A stretch of DNA of 7,493 nt from Rhodospirillales bacterium (GCA_013204125.1 JABMOP010000183.1:1-7493), one strand, 5' to 3'; shown: positions 1 to 7,173, counted from the first letter of the stretch. Made by a program: numbers and translations. Notes: generated by a model from the letters alone, not told the origin.

Positions 1-637
1 CGGTGAAGAACGCTTTAAAGGCGCCGTCCGGGCCCATCAGATAGGTGATGGCGGTGTGATCAACATCATAATCCGGCGCCTGGTCGTGGCCGTCGTCATC
101 ACCCTTGTGTGTATCCTTATGCGCGCCGGTCTTAATTTCTGAGGTGCCCGCCCTTTTCGATGAATAAACGCGGTACGCATGTTCGGCTTTTTTCAACGCG
201 GCCTCCTTGCCGGTCAATCCGATGAAGCCGGGACGAAAATTTATGAGATAGGATTTAAGAGCCGCCGGCGTATCCCGCGCCGGGTCCACAGTAATGAACA
301 GTGGATAAATTTTATCGGCATCGCTTGCCAACAGATCGAGCGCATTGGATAGGGTGCTAAGTGTCGCCGGGCAAACATCCGGACAATGGGTATAGCCGAA
401 AAACACCAGCATATGGCGGCCACGATAAGTTTGTTCGGTGACCTTCCGGCCAGTGTGGTCGATCAGGTTAAACGGCCCGCCGATCTGAGGCGTTCCGGTC
501 TGCTTGGCGGCCTTTTTTGTGACCACGGCGATTTCGGGACCGGACACCTTCACCGCCGTGAGCGTCCGCATCCCCAGCCCGATGGCAACCACCAGAATAG
601 CCAGGCCAAAATAAAAATAGACTTTACGAATAGGCAT
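1..637 (-). CDS. SCO1/SenC-family copper chaperone (C-terminus off the left edge)
   Basis: A thioredoxin-fold copper-binding protein. The family is known to deliver copper to the CuA site of cytochrome c oxidase subunit II or to act as its thiol reductase, outside the inner membrane. My reading of the minus strand gives 212 codons with no stop before the window edge. Residues 6-23 form one hydrophobic anchor (YFYFGLAILVVAIGLG), so the domain should face the periplasm. The SCO copper motif is THCPDVCP, with ligand cysteines 85 and 89 (CxxxC). The third ligand is His194 in DVDHTAITYLMGPDG, and FITVDPARDTP (114-124) is also typical. Between the cysteines and His194 lies a His/Asp-rich stretch (about 160-189) that looks longer than the usual loop. 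The ATG at 637 is the only reasonable start, because an in-frame TGA lies four codons upstream. Shine-Dalgarno complementarity is weak. About the last 10 residues are probably missing. It is transcribed divergently from the CobD-like gene. The family call is firm; the exact oxidase partner is not visible. Confidence 0.93.
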   Translation of the reverse strand, partial: MPIRKVYFYFGLAILVVAIGLGMRTLTAVKVSGPEIAVVTKKAAKQTGTPQIGGPFNLIDHTGRKVTEQTYRGRHMLVFFGYTHCPDVCPATLSTLSNALDLLASDADKIYPLFITVDPARDTPAALKSYLINFRPGFIGLTGKEAALKKAEHAYRVYSSKRAGTSEIKTGAHKDTHKGDDDGHDQAPDYDVDHTAITYLMGPDGAFKAFFT

Positions 638-660
638 CCGCGCTCGCTTTCAATGTGCAT

Positions 661-690
661 TTGATAACAGCCCGGACGTAATACAATCAA
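661..690. promoter_or_regulatory. Candidate overlapping divergent promoters (SCO / CobD-like)
   Basis: The 125-bp gap between the divergent SCO and CobD-like genes has one AT-richer island, bounded by TTGAT (661-665) and ATCAA (686-690). On the plus strand TTGATA (661-666) and TACAAT (682-687) resemble -35 and -10 boxes, with a short 15-nt spacer. On the minus strand TTGATT (690-685) precedes a TATCAA-like -10 near 666-661, with a spacer of about 18 nt. Each candidate matches the sigma-70 consensus only in part. The rest of the gap is GC-rich, and I see no terminator or other site in it. Confidence 0.3.
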
Positions 691-762
691 GGCCCAGCTC
701 ACGACCACCGCCCGCGCCGCCGCCCGGTTGACGGCGATGCAGCATGCGTTCATCCTAAAGGT

Positions 763-1782
763 ATGTTTTTGCTAGGGTTAGGTGGCGGCGAGGCCGCTTT
801 TGATTCGCTGGTTCTGATTGTGCTGGCGCTGTTCGTTGACGCCTATTTCGGTCAGTTCATCAATCCGGCGCGCCTCACCTGGCATCCGCTTAACCAAATT
901 CGCGCCTTTGTCGTCTGGTTCGACCGCAAGCTCAACCGCCCGCACCGCGGCGAAATGGACCGCGCCGTTCGTGGATTACTGCTGAGCTTGGTTTTACTGG
1001 CAATCGCCGCCGCCGCCGGATGGTTGATTGCCTTCGGCTCGCAGAACATTCCATTGATGTGGATTTTGGAGGTGGTGTTGATCTTGCTGCTGATCGACCA
1101 AGGCGGGGTCTATAGCCATGTCCGCCGCATTGGCAATGCGCTGAAAGATGGCCAATTGGATGTCGCGCGCGCCTATACCGACATGCGCGTCTCGCCGCCG
1201 GCAGGAAATTTGGACAGCCATGCCATTGCCCGGTTGAGTATCGAAAACTGCGCCCGAAGAATCGCCGTTGGCATTGTCGGTCCGGCGTTTTGGTATGTTT
1301 TGTTTGGCTTTCCGGGGCTTCTGGTTTTCAGGCTGCTCTCGGTCATGGACGATATTGTCGGCCACGCGTCGCCCCAATACCGGGCATTCGGTTTCACGGC
1401 GGCGCGCATCAATGACATCTTGCTCTACGTACCCGCTCGGATCAGTGGGGTCCTGGTTGCCCTTGCAAGCTTGTTCGTTCCCACCGCCAAGCCGGGCGCC
1501 TCATTCACCACGATGATGGGCGAAGCCGGCAATTACCGTTCCACTAATTTAGGCTGGCCCGTAGGCGCTATGGCAGGCGCTTTGGGTCTGTCACTCGCCG
1601 GGCCACGCGCCAAAGGCGAAGACGGCACAGTCAGCGAGGCATGGATAGGTTCGGGCACAGCGCAAGCAACCCCTATGGATATCCGGCGCGCGCTTTTTGT
1701 ATTTACGATTACTTGTCTATTGAACGGATTTTGGGTTGCCGCCTTGACCGTAGCCCGGCTTTTCGACGGCGCCTGGCGGTGA
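763..1782 (+). CDS. Divergent CobD/CbiB-family inner-membrane protein
   Basis: The homologue is adenosylcobinamide-phosphate synthase (CobD/CbiB), the membrane enzyme that joins the aminopropanol arm to adenosylcobyric acid in cobalamin synthesis. The 339-residue length fits. Matching landmarks are RLTWHPLNQI (38-46), LKDGQLDVARAYTD (127-140), VGPAFWYVLFGFPG (172-185), YRAFGFTAARINDIL with VPARIS (206-228), and the C-terminal GWPVGAMAGALGLSLAGP (264-281) followed by IGSG and DIRRAL. Hydrophobic segments lie near 13-30, 71-92, 97-112, 171-192, 220-240 and 308-330. Several strongly conserved family motifs are altered: the VGRDT segment reads VSPPAG (143-148), the ES.AEN helix reads IENCARRI (160-167), and the NT.D.M segment reads LLSVMDDIV (191-199). 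Catalytic function is therefore uncertain, so no symbol is given. ATG 763 is the first in-frame start after a stop at 679, but AAAGG (757-761) sits only 1 nt before it. TTG at 769 would have a 7-nt spacing and may be the real start. Its stop overlaps the RHH gene. No other cobalamin gene is in the window. Confidence 0.82.
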   Translation: MFLLGLGGGEAAFDSLVLIVLALFVDAYFGQFINPARLTWHPLNQIRAFVVWFDRKLNRPHRGEMDRAVRGLLLSLVLLAIAAAAGWLIAFGSQNIPLMWILEVVLILLLIDQGGVYSHVRRIGNALKDGQLDVARAYTDMRVSPPAGNLDSHAIARLSIENCARRIAVGIVGPAFWYVLFGFPGLLVFRLLSVMDDIVGHASPQYRAFGFTAARINDILLYVPARISGVLVALASLFVPTAKPGASFTTMMGEAGNYRSTNLGWPVGAMAGALGLSLAGPRAKGEDGTVSEAWIGSGTAQATPMDIRRALFVFTITCLLNGFWVAALTVARLFDGAWR

Positions 1783-2000
1783 GTTCCGGCGTCGAAATTC
1801 GTAAGCGGTCGGTGCTGATTGCCGGCCATCCAACCAGCATCTCCGTCGAAGACGCATTTTGGCGGCAATTAAAAAATATTTCCGTCCGCCGGGGCCAGTC
1901 TTTGAACCAATTGATTACCGAGATTGATCTCGACCGCACTGGCAATTTATCGAGCGCCATCCGCGTCTTTGTATTGGCTGAGCTTTCCGGCGAGGATTAA
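1779..2000 (+). CDS. Small ribbon-helix-helix (RHH_4-type) putative DNA-binding protein
   Basis: A 73-residue protein consisting almost entirely of one ribbon-helix-helix domain of the type often seen alone in alphaproteobacteria. Residues 10-24 (RSVLIAGHPTSISVE) would form the DNA-contacting beta strand. EDAFWRQLKNISVRRGQS (24-41) is the first helix and turn. LNQLITEIDLDRTGNLSSAIRVFVLAEL (42-69) covers the second helix and the conserved SAIRVFVL tail. RHH proteins bind DNA as dimers and usually repress; whether this one regulates its own unit is inference. The chosen start is GTG 1779, whose TG is shared with the TGA stop of the CobD-like gene (GTGA), a classic coupling arrangement. The frame stays open to an ATG at 1641, but that would add 46 residues lying wholly inside the upstream gene and without RHH similarity, so it is disfavoured. 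Shine-Dalgarno complementarity is poor, consistent with translation by coupling. It ends 3 bp from the AsmA stop on the opposite strand. Confidence 0.85.
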   Translation: MSSGVEIRKRSVLIAGHPTSISVEDAFWRQLKNISVRRGQSLNQLITEIDLDRTGNLSSAIRVFVLAELSGED

Positions 2001-2003
2001 TTT

Positions 2004-5000
2004 CTACCGGCCAAGCCCGCGCAGGATGTTTTTCAAGAAATCTTCTGGTTTCGTATTTCGGGGCTGCGTCTCGGTTGGCTGTTGTTGCGGCGGCGGGACG
2101 CCGGTGCCGGTTTGCGGGCTCGGCTGAGGCGGCGCCGGTGCGGGGCTTAAGCCCGGCAGAACTTGATCAAGGATCGCGCCGATACCCTTCTTTTTGCGCA
2201 GGCGATCAAGACCAGGCACCCGTATGCCACCGCGTGGCAGGCTGGCTGTATCCAATTTAACATTGGGGGCATCCAATTGTCCGGTGATCGAAAACGGCAG
2301 CACCGTATTGGCCGCCGCTGTCCCGAGCAAAAGCTGGCCCACCAAATTCTGTGTCAATTTCAACCGTCCGTCGGCTTTGATGCGCCACGCCGGTAAATCG
2401 GCGGTGCCTTTCATCGACCCGTTCGCCAAATCGGACGTCAAATTGAAATCATTCAACGAAACGATGCCCCTGTTTATGGTATAGGCGCCGTTTAGATTGG
2501 CTAGGCTTTTGCGGGACTTCCCGCCAAGGTCTCCGGCAAGCCCGTTCAGCGAACGTATTAACTGAACAATACCCGAAAACGCCGAGGCGCCGACGCCGGA
2601 AGAAGACACATCCAGATTGCTTAAAGATGCCGTCCCGCGCCCCCGCAAAGCGGAAATGAAATCGGCAACGCTGTTGCCTTGCGTGCCGATCTCTCCAACC
2701 GAGTCGAACGTCCCGCGCGCAAATTGACCGCCGCCAAAGGCTTTTTGCGCGGCGGCGGCATCGATTTTTTCCAACTTATAACGCGCGACGATTTGCGCCG
2801 CCGCGCCCGATGCATCAACGCTTCCATCAGCGTTAAGCCGGCCACCGAATAGAACGCCTGTAAGCCTGCGCAAATCAAGCCGGCCGTTATTCAAAACTGC
2901 GGCTAAATCAGCATTGCTAAGGCGATAGCCGTCAAATTTGATTGAATCAGATTTTATCGCTGCTTCGCCGTCAAAATTACCAAGCGCTGATAAATCTATT
3001 TTCTCGTCGGACCAGCGCCCACCCCGGCCCCTGGCCGCAACCAGGGTTTTGGCCAGGGTTTTGGAAGGATTACGCGTTCCCGGCCAAGAGGCATTGATGA
3101 ACCCGCTTAAGGGTGCGTTCGCGTGGCGCGAATTTCGCCCCAAAATTCCGGCGCGGCGTTTCGCCGGCACCAAGGCATCCACATCCACATCACCGGTGGT
3201 CACGTTGGCGACGATGCGCGGTCTGGCCCCGGAGTTGTCGATATCCACTGTGCCGCCCAATTTTATACCGCCCGCTTGGCCGTTTAAGCCGGAAACGGAA
3301 AATTTTGTAACGCTGCCGGAAAGCCGGCCACCCAAATTCATGCCGCCAAGATTTCCCGAAGGGCTATAATCGACGCCCAAATTTCGGAGGAAACGCGCCA
3401 AATTTTCATGTTTGATGCGAAAGCCCACATCAACGCGGAGCGGCGCCGAGATCGGCTGAATACTGCCGTCCATTGTATAGGTGCCGCCGAAAGCCTTGGT
3501 TTCGCCTTCGATATTCAACCGCGCCAGCGTCCCGCTGACGGTACTCAAAACTTCGACGTTGCCGACGCCGTTTAAATCGAACGGTGGTTTCAGTCCGGAC
3601 AACTTGTAAAAGCGTTTTAGGTTCGGCGCCTTCATTTGGAATTTGAGGTTTTTTATGGTCGGCCCAAGCGAGCCTGGCGAAGATACAAGGCCGCTTATGC
3701 CGCCCGCCACAGATGCCTCGATGCCGGCGGCATCGGCAATTTCCAAACCGTTGAGCAAGATATTCCCATTATCAAGGGCAATATCGAGGCGCGTGTTGGT
3801 GATCGGCAAGCCCCGCACAAGCAACGATTTAATCTCGGCCTTGAGATGGGCATCGAAAGCGGCAAGCGCCGCCATTCCTTGAAACACCGCGCCGGCGGCC
3901 GGGCCGCCATTAGAGCCGGCGGCCGGGCCGCCATTAGAGCCGGCGGCCGGGCCGCCATTAGAATTGCCCGCGCCGGTGGTTCCAGGATTTGCGGCGCCCG
4001 ATTGTGTGGCGGCGACAGGTGCGGTTACGGGTGCTTTGGGTAAATAGCTATCCACATTGAAACGGTCGATAATAATATCGGCGTCAATTCGAGGCCGGCG
4101 CGCCACTGATAGAGAGCCCGAACCTGTAATTTTTGTGCCATCGAGGAGCGCCTTGATATCGCGAACGGCGATTTTCTCCGACCGCGCTGTAATTTTGGAG
4201 CCAAATTTGAATTGCCGGAGATGGCTTTCGGAGAGCCCGGCCACATCAATGTCGAGCCAGGAAAGCAACCCCTTAAGATTGCTTGTGGTGGCATCGACGC
4301 TGCCTTCGAATTGCGGCGCACCGTCTTTGCTGTCCATAAATCCAAACATGGCAATGTCTGAATTGCCGGGCAGCAGCGCCGAAAGCTGATTTAAAGTAAC
4401 CTCGCGGTTGGCCAAGGAAAAATTAACTTTCGCCTGTCGCACCGCCTCGCCGCGGTAAGTTATCGCTTCCGCCGATAAATTCACCGTCGCGCTTAAATTT
4501 GCAGGGATGGCTTTCAAATCGAACGGCGCCACCGACGGCGAGGGCGCGCCCTTGTTTGAACGAAGTGCCGAGGCCGCGCTTGGCCGCCGAGTAATCTGCG
4601 GCGGAAGCGCGCCGTTGACACTTGGGGCCGGCTTACCGCCCATTGCAGGAGACTTAGGGCCAGCATCCAAATCCAACCGGTTCGCCGCAAGAGACAATTT
4701 AATTTCGGTTTCGCTGCCGGATTTTATCGACAAATTGCCATTGGCTTGCGAGCCGTTGAAGCGAAGGCCAAGGCCCGATAATTCCGCGCCCTCGGTCGAA
4801 GCCATCAGGTTAGCTTGAACTTCAAACGGGCGCGCCATAGCTTTTGGCAGCGCGATGCCGCCGGTGAGCGCGGTAACAAATTCATCCAGGCGCTTGCCTT
4901 CGGCGGTGATTTTCCCTTTGAGCGTGGGGGTGCTCGATAGTCCGGTAACGGCGCCCGAAAATTGGCTGTGAACCGAACCTGGTATGACGGTGATATCCAG

Positions 5001-5693
5001 GTTGAAGGGCAGGGTGCGGTTTTGAACAATTGCCCCGGTTGTCGCTTCAAAACTAAGCGGGACGCCCGCAGCCACGGCGCTTCCCGCGACTTCCCACGGG
5101 CCTTTCAAATCGGCCATGGCGAAACGCCCATTTAGGTTCCTAATAGTTTCCCGCCTGCCTTTTGCCGCATCCAGTATATCGATGCTACCGTTTTCGACGA
5201 CAAAGCTATCGACGCTTATATCGAAGGCCGAAACATCCAGCCCGCCTCCGGGCGGCGCAATTGCAGGCGCCCGGCTTGGCGCCGAGGGGGTCTCTTTTTT
5301 TATCAAAGGCGCGAAGGCGAGGTTGTTCCGTCCATTTTCCAAAAACTCGATCAGGATGACCGGTTCGATCAATTTTACCGAATTGACGCGCACGCGGCCG
5401 CCGAGCAACGGCGCCAGGGCGATCCTAACTTCCAGGCGTTTGAGAGTAACCATATCGGCGCTGGACGCGCCTTCAACATTGGCCAATCGCGCATTTTCGA
5501 TCACCAGGCGCGGCGCCGGTAGGAGCGAAATACTGATATCGCCATCGATATCCACAATGCGTCCGGTCGCTGATGTGGCTTGGTCGGAGATAAGGGCTCG
5601 GTATTGGTTCCAATCCATAAAACTGGGGGCAATCAGCGCCGCACCGACAACCGATATTACCAAACCCAAGATCACCAACAGAAATTTTCTCAA
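2004..5693 (-). CDS. Large AsmA-family envelope protein
   Basis: A 1229-residue member of the AsmA family, inner-membrane-anchored periplasmic proteins linked to outer-membrane assembly and, by relation to TamB/YhdP, to lipid transport between the membranes. One N-terminal hydrophobic anchor (residues 4-22, FLLVILGLVISVVGAALIA) is followed by the family opening: WNQYRALISDQATSATGR (28-45) and the DGDISISLLPAPRLVIENARLAN segment. The body is repetitive beta-rich sequence with many short alternating strands, as expected of a long groove. The AsmA C-terminal domain lies roughly at 900-1150 (GRGTASLSNLDVSSSGV, SLNDFNLTSDLANGSMKGTADLPAW). A low-complexity linker at 578-601 is three copies of SNGGPAAG. 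The last 50 or so residues are a Pro/Gln-rich tail ending in EDFLKNILRGLGR. The start is TTG 5693: the stop codon three codons upstream leaves no alternative there, and GGAG sits 10 nt upstream. It stands alone as a leftward unit. The family is clear; the transported or assembled substrate is not visible. Confidence 0.93.
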   Translation of the reverse strand: MRKFLLVILGLVISVVGAALIAPSFMDWNQYRALISDQATSATGRIVDIDGDISISLLPAPRLVIENARLANVEGASSADMVTLKRLEVRIALAPLLGGRVRVNSVKLIEPVILIEFLENGRNNLAFAPLIKKETPSAPSRAPAIAPPGGGLDVSAFDISVDSFVVENGSIDILDAAKGRRETIRNLNGRFAMADLKGPWEVAGSAVAAGVPLSFEATTGAIVQNRTLPFNLDITVIPGSVHSQFSGAVTGLSSTPTLKGKITAEGKRLDEFVTALTGGIALPKAMARPFEVQANLMASTEGAELSGLGLRFNGSQANGNLSIKSGSETEIKLSLAANRLDLDAGPKSPAMGGKPAPSVNGALPPQITRRPSAASALRSNKGAPSPSVAPFDLKAIPANLSATVNLSAEAITYRGEAVRQAKVNFSLANREVTLNQLSALLPGNSDIAMFGFMDSKDGAPQFEGSVDATTSNLKGLLSWLDIDVAGLSESHLRQFKFGSKITARSEKIAVRDIKALLDGTKITGSGSLSVARRPRIDADIIIDRFNVDSYLPKAPVTAPVAATQSGAANPGTTGAGNSNGGPAAGSNGGPAAGSNGGPAAGAVFQGMAALAAFDAHLKAEIKSLLVRGLPITNTRLDIALDNGNILLNGLEIADAAGIEASVAGGISGLVSSPGSLGPTIKNLKFQMKAPNLKRFYKLSGLKPPFDLNGVGNVEVLSTVSGTLARLNIEGETKAFGGTYTMDGSIQPISAPLRVDVGFRIKHENLARFLRNLGVDYSPSGNLGGMNLGGRLSGSVTKFSVSGLNGQAGGIKLGGTVDIDNSGARPRIVANVTTGDVDVDALVPAKRRAGILGRNSRHANAPLSGFINASWPGTRNPSKTLAKTLVAARGRGGRWSDEKIDLSALGNFDGEAAIKSDSIKFDGYRLSNADLAAVLNNGRLDLRRLTGVLFGGRLNADGSVDASGAAAQIVARYKLEKIDAAAAQKAFGGGQFARGTFDSVGEIGTQGNSVADFISALRGRGTASLSNLDVSSSGVGASAFSGIVQLIRSLNGLAGDLGGKSRKSLANLNGAYTINRGIVSLNDFNLTSDLANGSMKGTADLPAWRIKADGRLKLTQNLVGQLLLGTAAANTVLPFSITGQLDAPNVKLDTASLPRGGIRVPGLDRLRKKKGIGAILDQVLPGLSPAPAPPQPSPQTGTGVPPPQQQPTETQPRNTKPEDFLKNILRGLGR
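3891..3962 (-). repeat. Three perfect tandem 24-bp repeats inside the AsmA gene
   Basis: The 24-bp unit occupies 3891-3914, 3915-3938 and 3939-3962 with no mismatch. It is codon-aligned in the AsmA frame, so each unit encodes SNGGPAAG (residues 578-585, 586-593, 594-601). Flanking residues GAGN and AVFQG suggest the array sits in a flexible linker between beta-rich blocks. Perfect identity at DNA level points to recent duplication, and because the unit is a multiple of three, copy changes would keep the frame. Each unit is very GC-rich and holds overlapping palindromes (GCCGGC, GGCC), so slippage or assembly collapse is possible here. Confidence 0.95.
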
Positions 5694-5703
5694 CGGCGTT
5701 TAA

Positions 5704-5707
5704 CTCC
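5704..5707 (-). promoter_or_regulatory. Ribosome binding site supporting the TTG start of AsmA
   Basis: On the minus strand GGAG is followed by 10 nt and then TTG at 5693. An in-frame TAA lies between them, two codons (ACG, CCG) before the TTG, so no upstream start can use this site. The site therefore decides in favour of the rare TTG start. Confidence 0.6.
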
Positions 5708-5771
5708 AAAATAATAACGGACGGCATATATTGCGGGACGGAGGCCTATTACTAGCAGATAATACCGGCGG

Positions 5772-5800
5772 ATATTAAAGGCTCACCAACCACCAATCAA
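5772..5800 (-). promoter_or_regulatory. Candidate sigma-70-like promoter for AsmA
   Basis: On the minus strand TTGATT (5800-5795) and TAATAT (5777-5772) are separated by 17 nt. Each hexamer matches four of six consensus positions. A start near 5765 would give a leader of about 70 nt. The surrounding gap (5694-5821, 128 bp) is AT-richer than the genes, as expected for divergent promoters. I see no hairpin terminator in it. Confidence 0.35.
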
Positions 5801-5821
5801 ATACCAAGGTACAATGATTAT

Positions 5822-7105
5822 ATGAGCCGATTGAGCGGGTTTATCAATTTTATATCGCTGCAGGGAATGGGCCGGGCGTTTCGTCACCGGGATTTCACGC
5901 TGTTTGCGCTTGCCGGGTTGATGGCCAATATCGGCATGTGGCTGCAACGCATCGGTGTTCAATGGCTGACTTGGGAAATCACCGGCTCTTACGCCTGGCT
6001 GGGCGCGATGGCATTTGCCGATGCCATCGCCATTATGATCTTTCTGCCCATTTTCGGCACCGTCGCCGACCGCAAAAATAGATTGGTTCTCGCGCGGATC
6101 AGCCAATCTTTGTTAATGCTGCTGACCATCGGCTTGGCCGCCCTCACCTTGTCGGGCAACATAAATGTCTATGGCCTTTTGCTGTTTATGACCCTGCATG
6201 GGGTGTTTGAAGGATTTTGGACGCCGGTTCGCATGGCCATGGCGCCGAGCCTCGTTCCGCGCGAAGATCTGTCGGCGGCTATCGGCATCGGCTCGTTGTT
6301 TTTTAATATGGCGCAATTTATCGGACCTGCGGTCGCCGGCCTGCTGATCGCCCTCTTTGCCGACCGCCATGTGGGCATTGGTTTTCTATTTGTGATTACC
6401 GGCTTCAGCTATTTAGGCTATCTTGTGGTTCTGTTCATTATCCATCTCAAATTTGAGGAAACCCGGAGCGGGCCGCGCGGCAGCTTCCTCGGCGATTTTC
6501 GCGAAGGTTTGGTTTACGTCGCGCGCATGCCGGGTCTGGCGCTGTTCATGGCGATGATGTTGGTGACGACAATCATCATGCGCGCCTTTCGCGAACTTCT
6601 GGCGGGCGTCGCCGACGGTGTGTTCGCCGCCGGACCCGAAGGGCTTGCCGTGCTGACCTCGTCACTTGGCATCGGCGCCGTCTTAGGCTCCTTGGTGATC
6701 GCAAATTATAAAAGCGCCGCAGGCATGACCCGGCTGGTGCTGATTTCTTTTGCCGCAGCCATCGTTTTCCAATTCGGCTTTGCCCTCGCCCCGGCGTTTT
6801 GGTTTGCCGCCCTGTGCACCGCCGGGCTGGGGATTACCGTGGCCGTCGGCGGCATTGGCTCACAAGTGCTGGTGCAAAGCTCGATCCACGGCGATATGCG
6901 CGGGCGCGTGATGAGTTTATGGAGCATCATCGTCCGCGGCAGCCCGGCGATCGGCGCCTGGGCGATCGGCATCCTGACCGATATCTGGCAGTTCCAGCTG
7001 GTGATGACGGTCGCAACCTCTATCTATTTGGTATTCTTCTTGGCCATGCTGCCGAAAGCGCGGGGGCTTTCCAGGGCCTTGGAGTCACCGCCGGAGGAGC
7101 GCTAA
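5822..7105 (+). CDS. MFS transporter, MFS_3 (EntS-like) family
   Basis: A 427-residue polytopic inner-membrane protein of the major facilitator superfamily, closest in style to the MFS_3 group that includes the enterobactin exporter EntS. Landmarks are the opening FRHRDFTLFALAGLMANIGMWLQRIGVQWLTWEITGS (20-56), the cytoplasmic loop 2-3 motif A GTVADRKNRLVL (79-90), FWTPVRMAMAPSLVPREDLSAAIGI (132-156), and the second-half loop DMRGRVMSLWSII (358-370). About ten to twelve hydrophobic segments run from residue 26 to 410. The family mostly exports small molecules using the proton gradient; the substrate cannot be read here. The ATG at 5822 has no good Shine-Dalgarno (AAGG at 5806-5809 is 12 nt away). 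A later in-frame ATG at 5867 would keep the first membrane segment, so the start is moderately certain. The Rieske oxygenase gene follows 79 nt later on the same strand. Confidence 0.9.
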   Translation: MSRLSGFINFISLQGMGRAFRHRDFTLFALAGLMANIGMWLQRIGVQWLTWEITGSYAWLGAMAFADAIAIMIFLPIFGTVADRKNRLVLARISQSLLMLLTIGLAALTLSGNINVYGLLLFMTLHGVFEGFWTPVRMAMAPSLVPREDLSAAIGIGSLFFNMAQFIGPAVAGLLIALFADRHVGIGFLFVITGFSYLGYLVVLFIIHLKFEETRSGPRGSFLGDFREGLVYVARMPGLALFMAMMLVTTIIMRAFRELLAGVADGVFAAGPEGLAVLTSSLGIGAVLGSLVIANYKSAAGMTRLVLISFAAAIVFQFGFALAPAFWFAALCTAGLGITVAVGGIGSQVLVQSSIHGDMRGRVMSLWSIIVRGSPAIGAWAIGILTDIWQFQLVMTVATSIYLVFFLAMLPKARGLSRALESPPEER

Positions 7106-7173
7106 TCTATACCCGGCGGGCGATCTGGTTTACACTTCGGGGCTCTATTTACGCGTCGATTTAAAGAATAAAC

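Noticed and set aside
661..690. FNR/CRP-type operator suggested by TTGAT and ATCAA half-sites
   Set aside because: An FNR box needs 4 nt between the half-sites; here the spacing is 20 nt.
1641..1778. Longer N-terminus for the RHH protein from ATG 1641
   Set aside because: The extra 46 codons lie inside the CobD-like gene and translate to sequence without RHH similarity; GTG 1779 gives the normal domain boundary and a coupled start.
1975..2020. Bidirectional terminator at the RHH/AsmA junction
   Set aside because: The CCGG and TTGGC/GCCAA pairings here are short and interrupted, with no T tract on either side.
3636..4043. Plus-strand open frame with RAGGRAAI repeats, resembling a small repetitive protein
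   Set aside because: It is the antisense reading of the AsmA 24-bp repeats; the AsmA frame is open over 1229 codons with clear family sequence.
5116..5703. 195-codon plus-strand open frame opposite the AsmA N-terminus
   Set aside because: It lies antisense to the anchor and first AsmA segments, its translation shows no recognisable domain, and it is explained by GC-rich shadowing.
5758..5763. GATAAT as a -10 box for the MFS gene
   Set aside because: No acceptable -35 hexamer lies 16-18 nt upstream; TTGCGG at 5731-5736 is 21 nt away.
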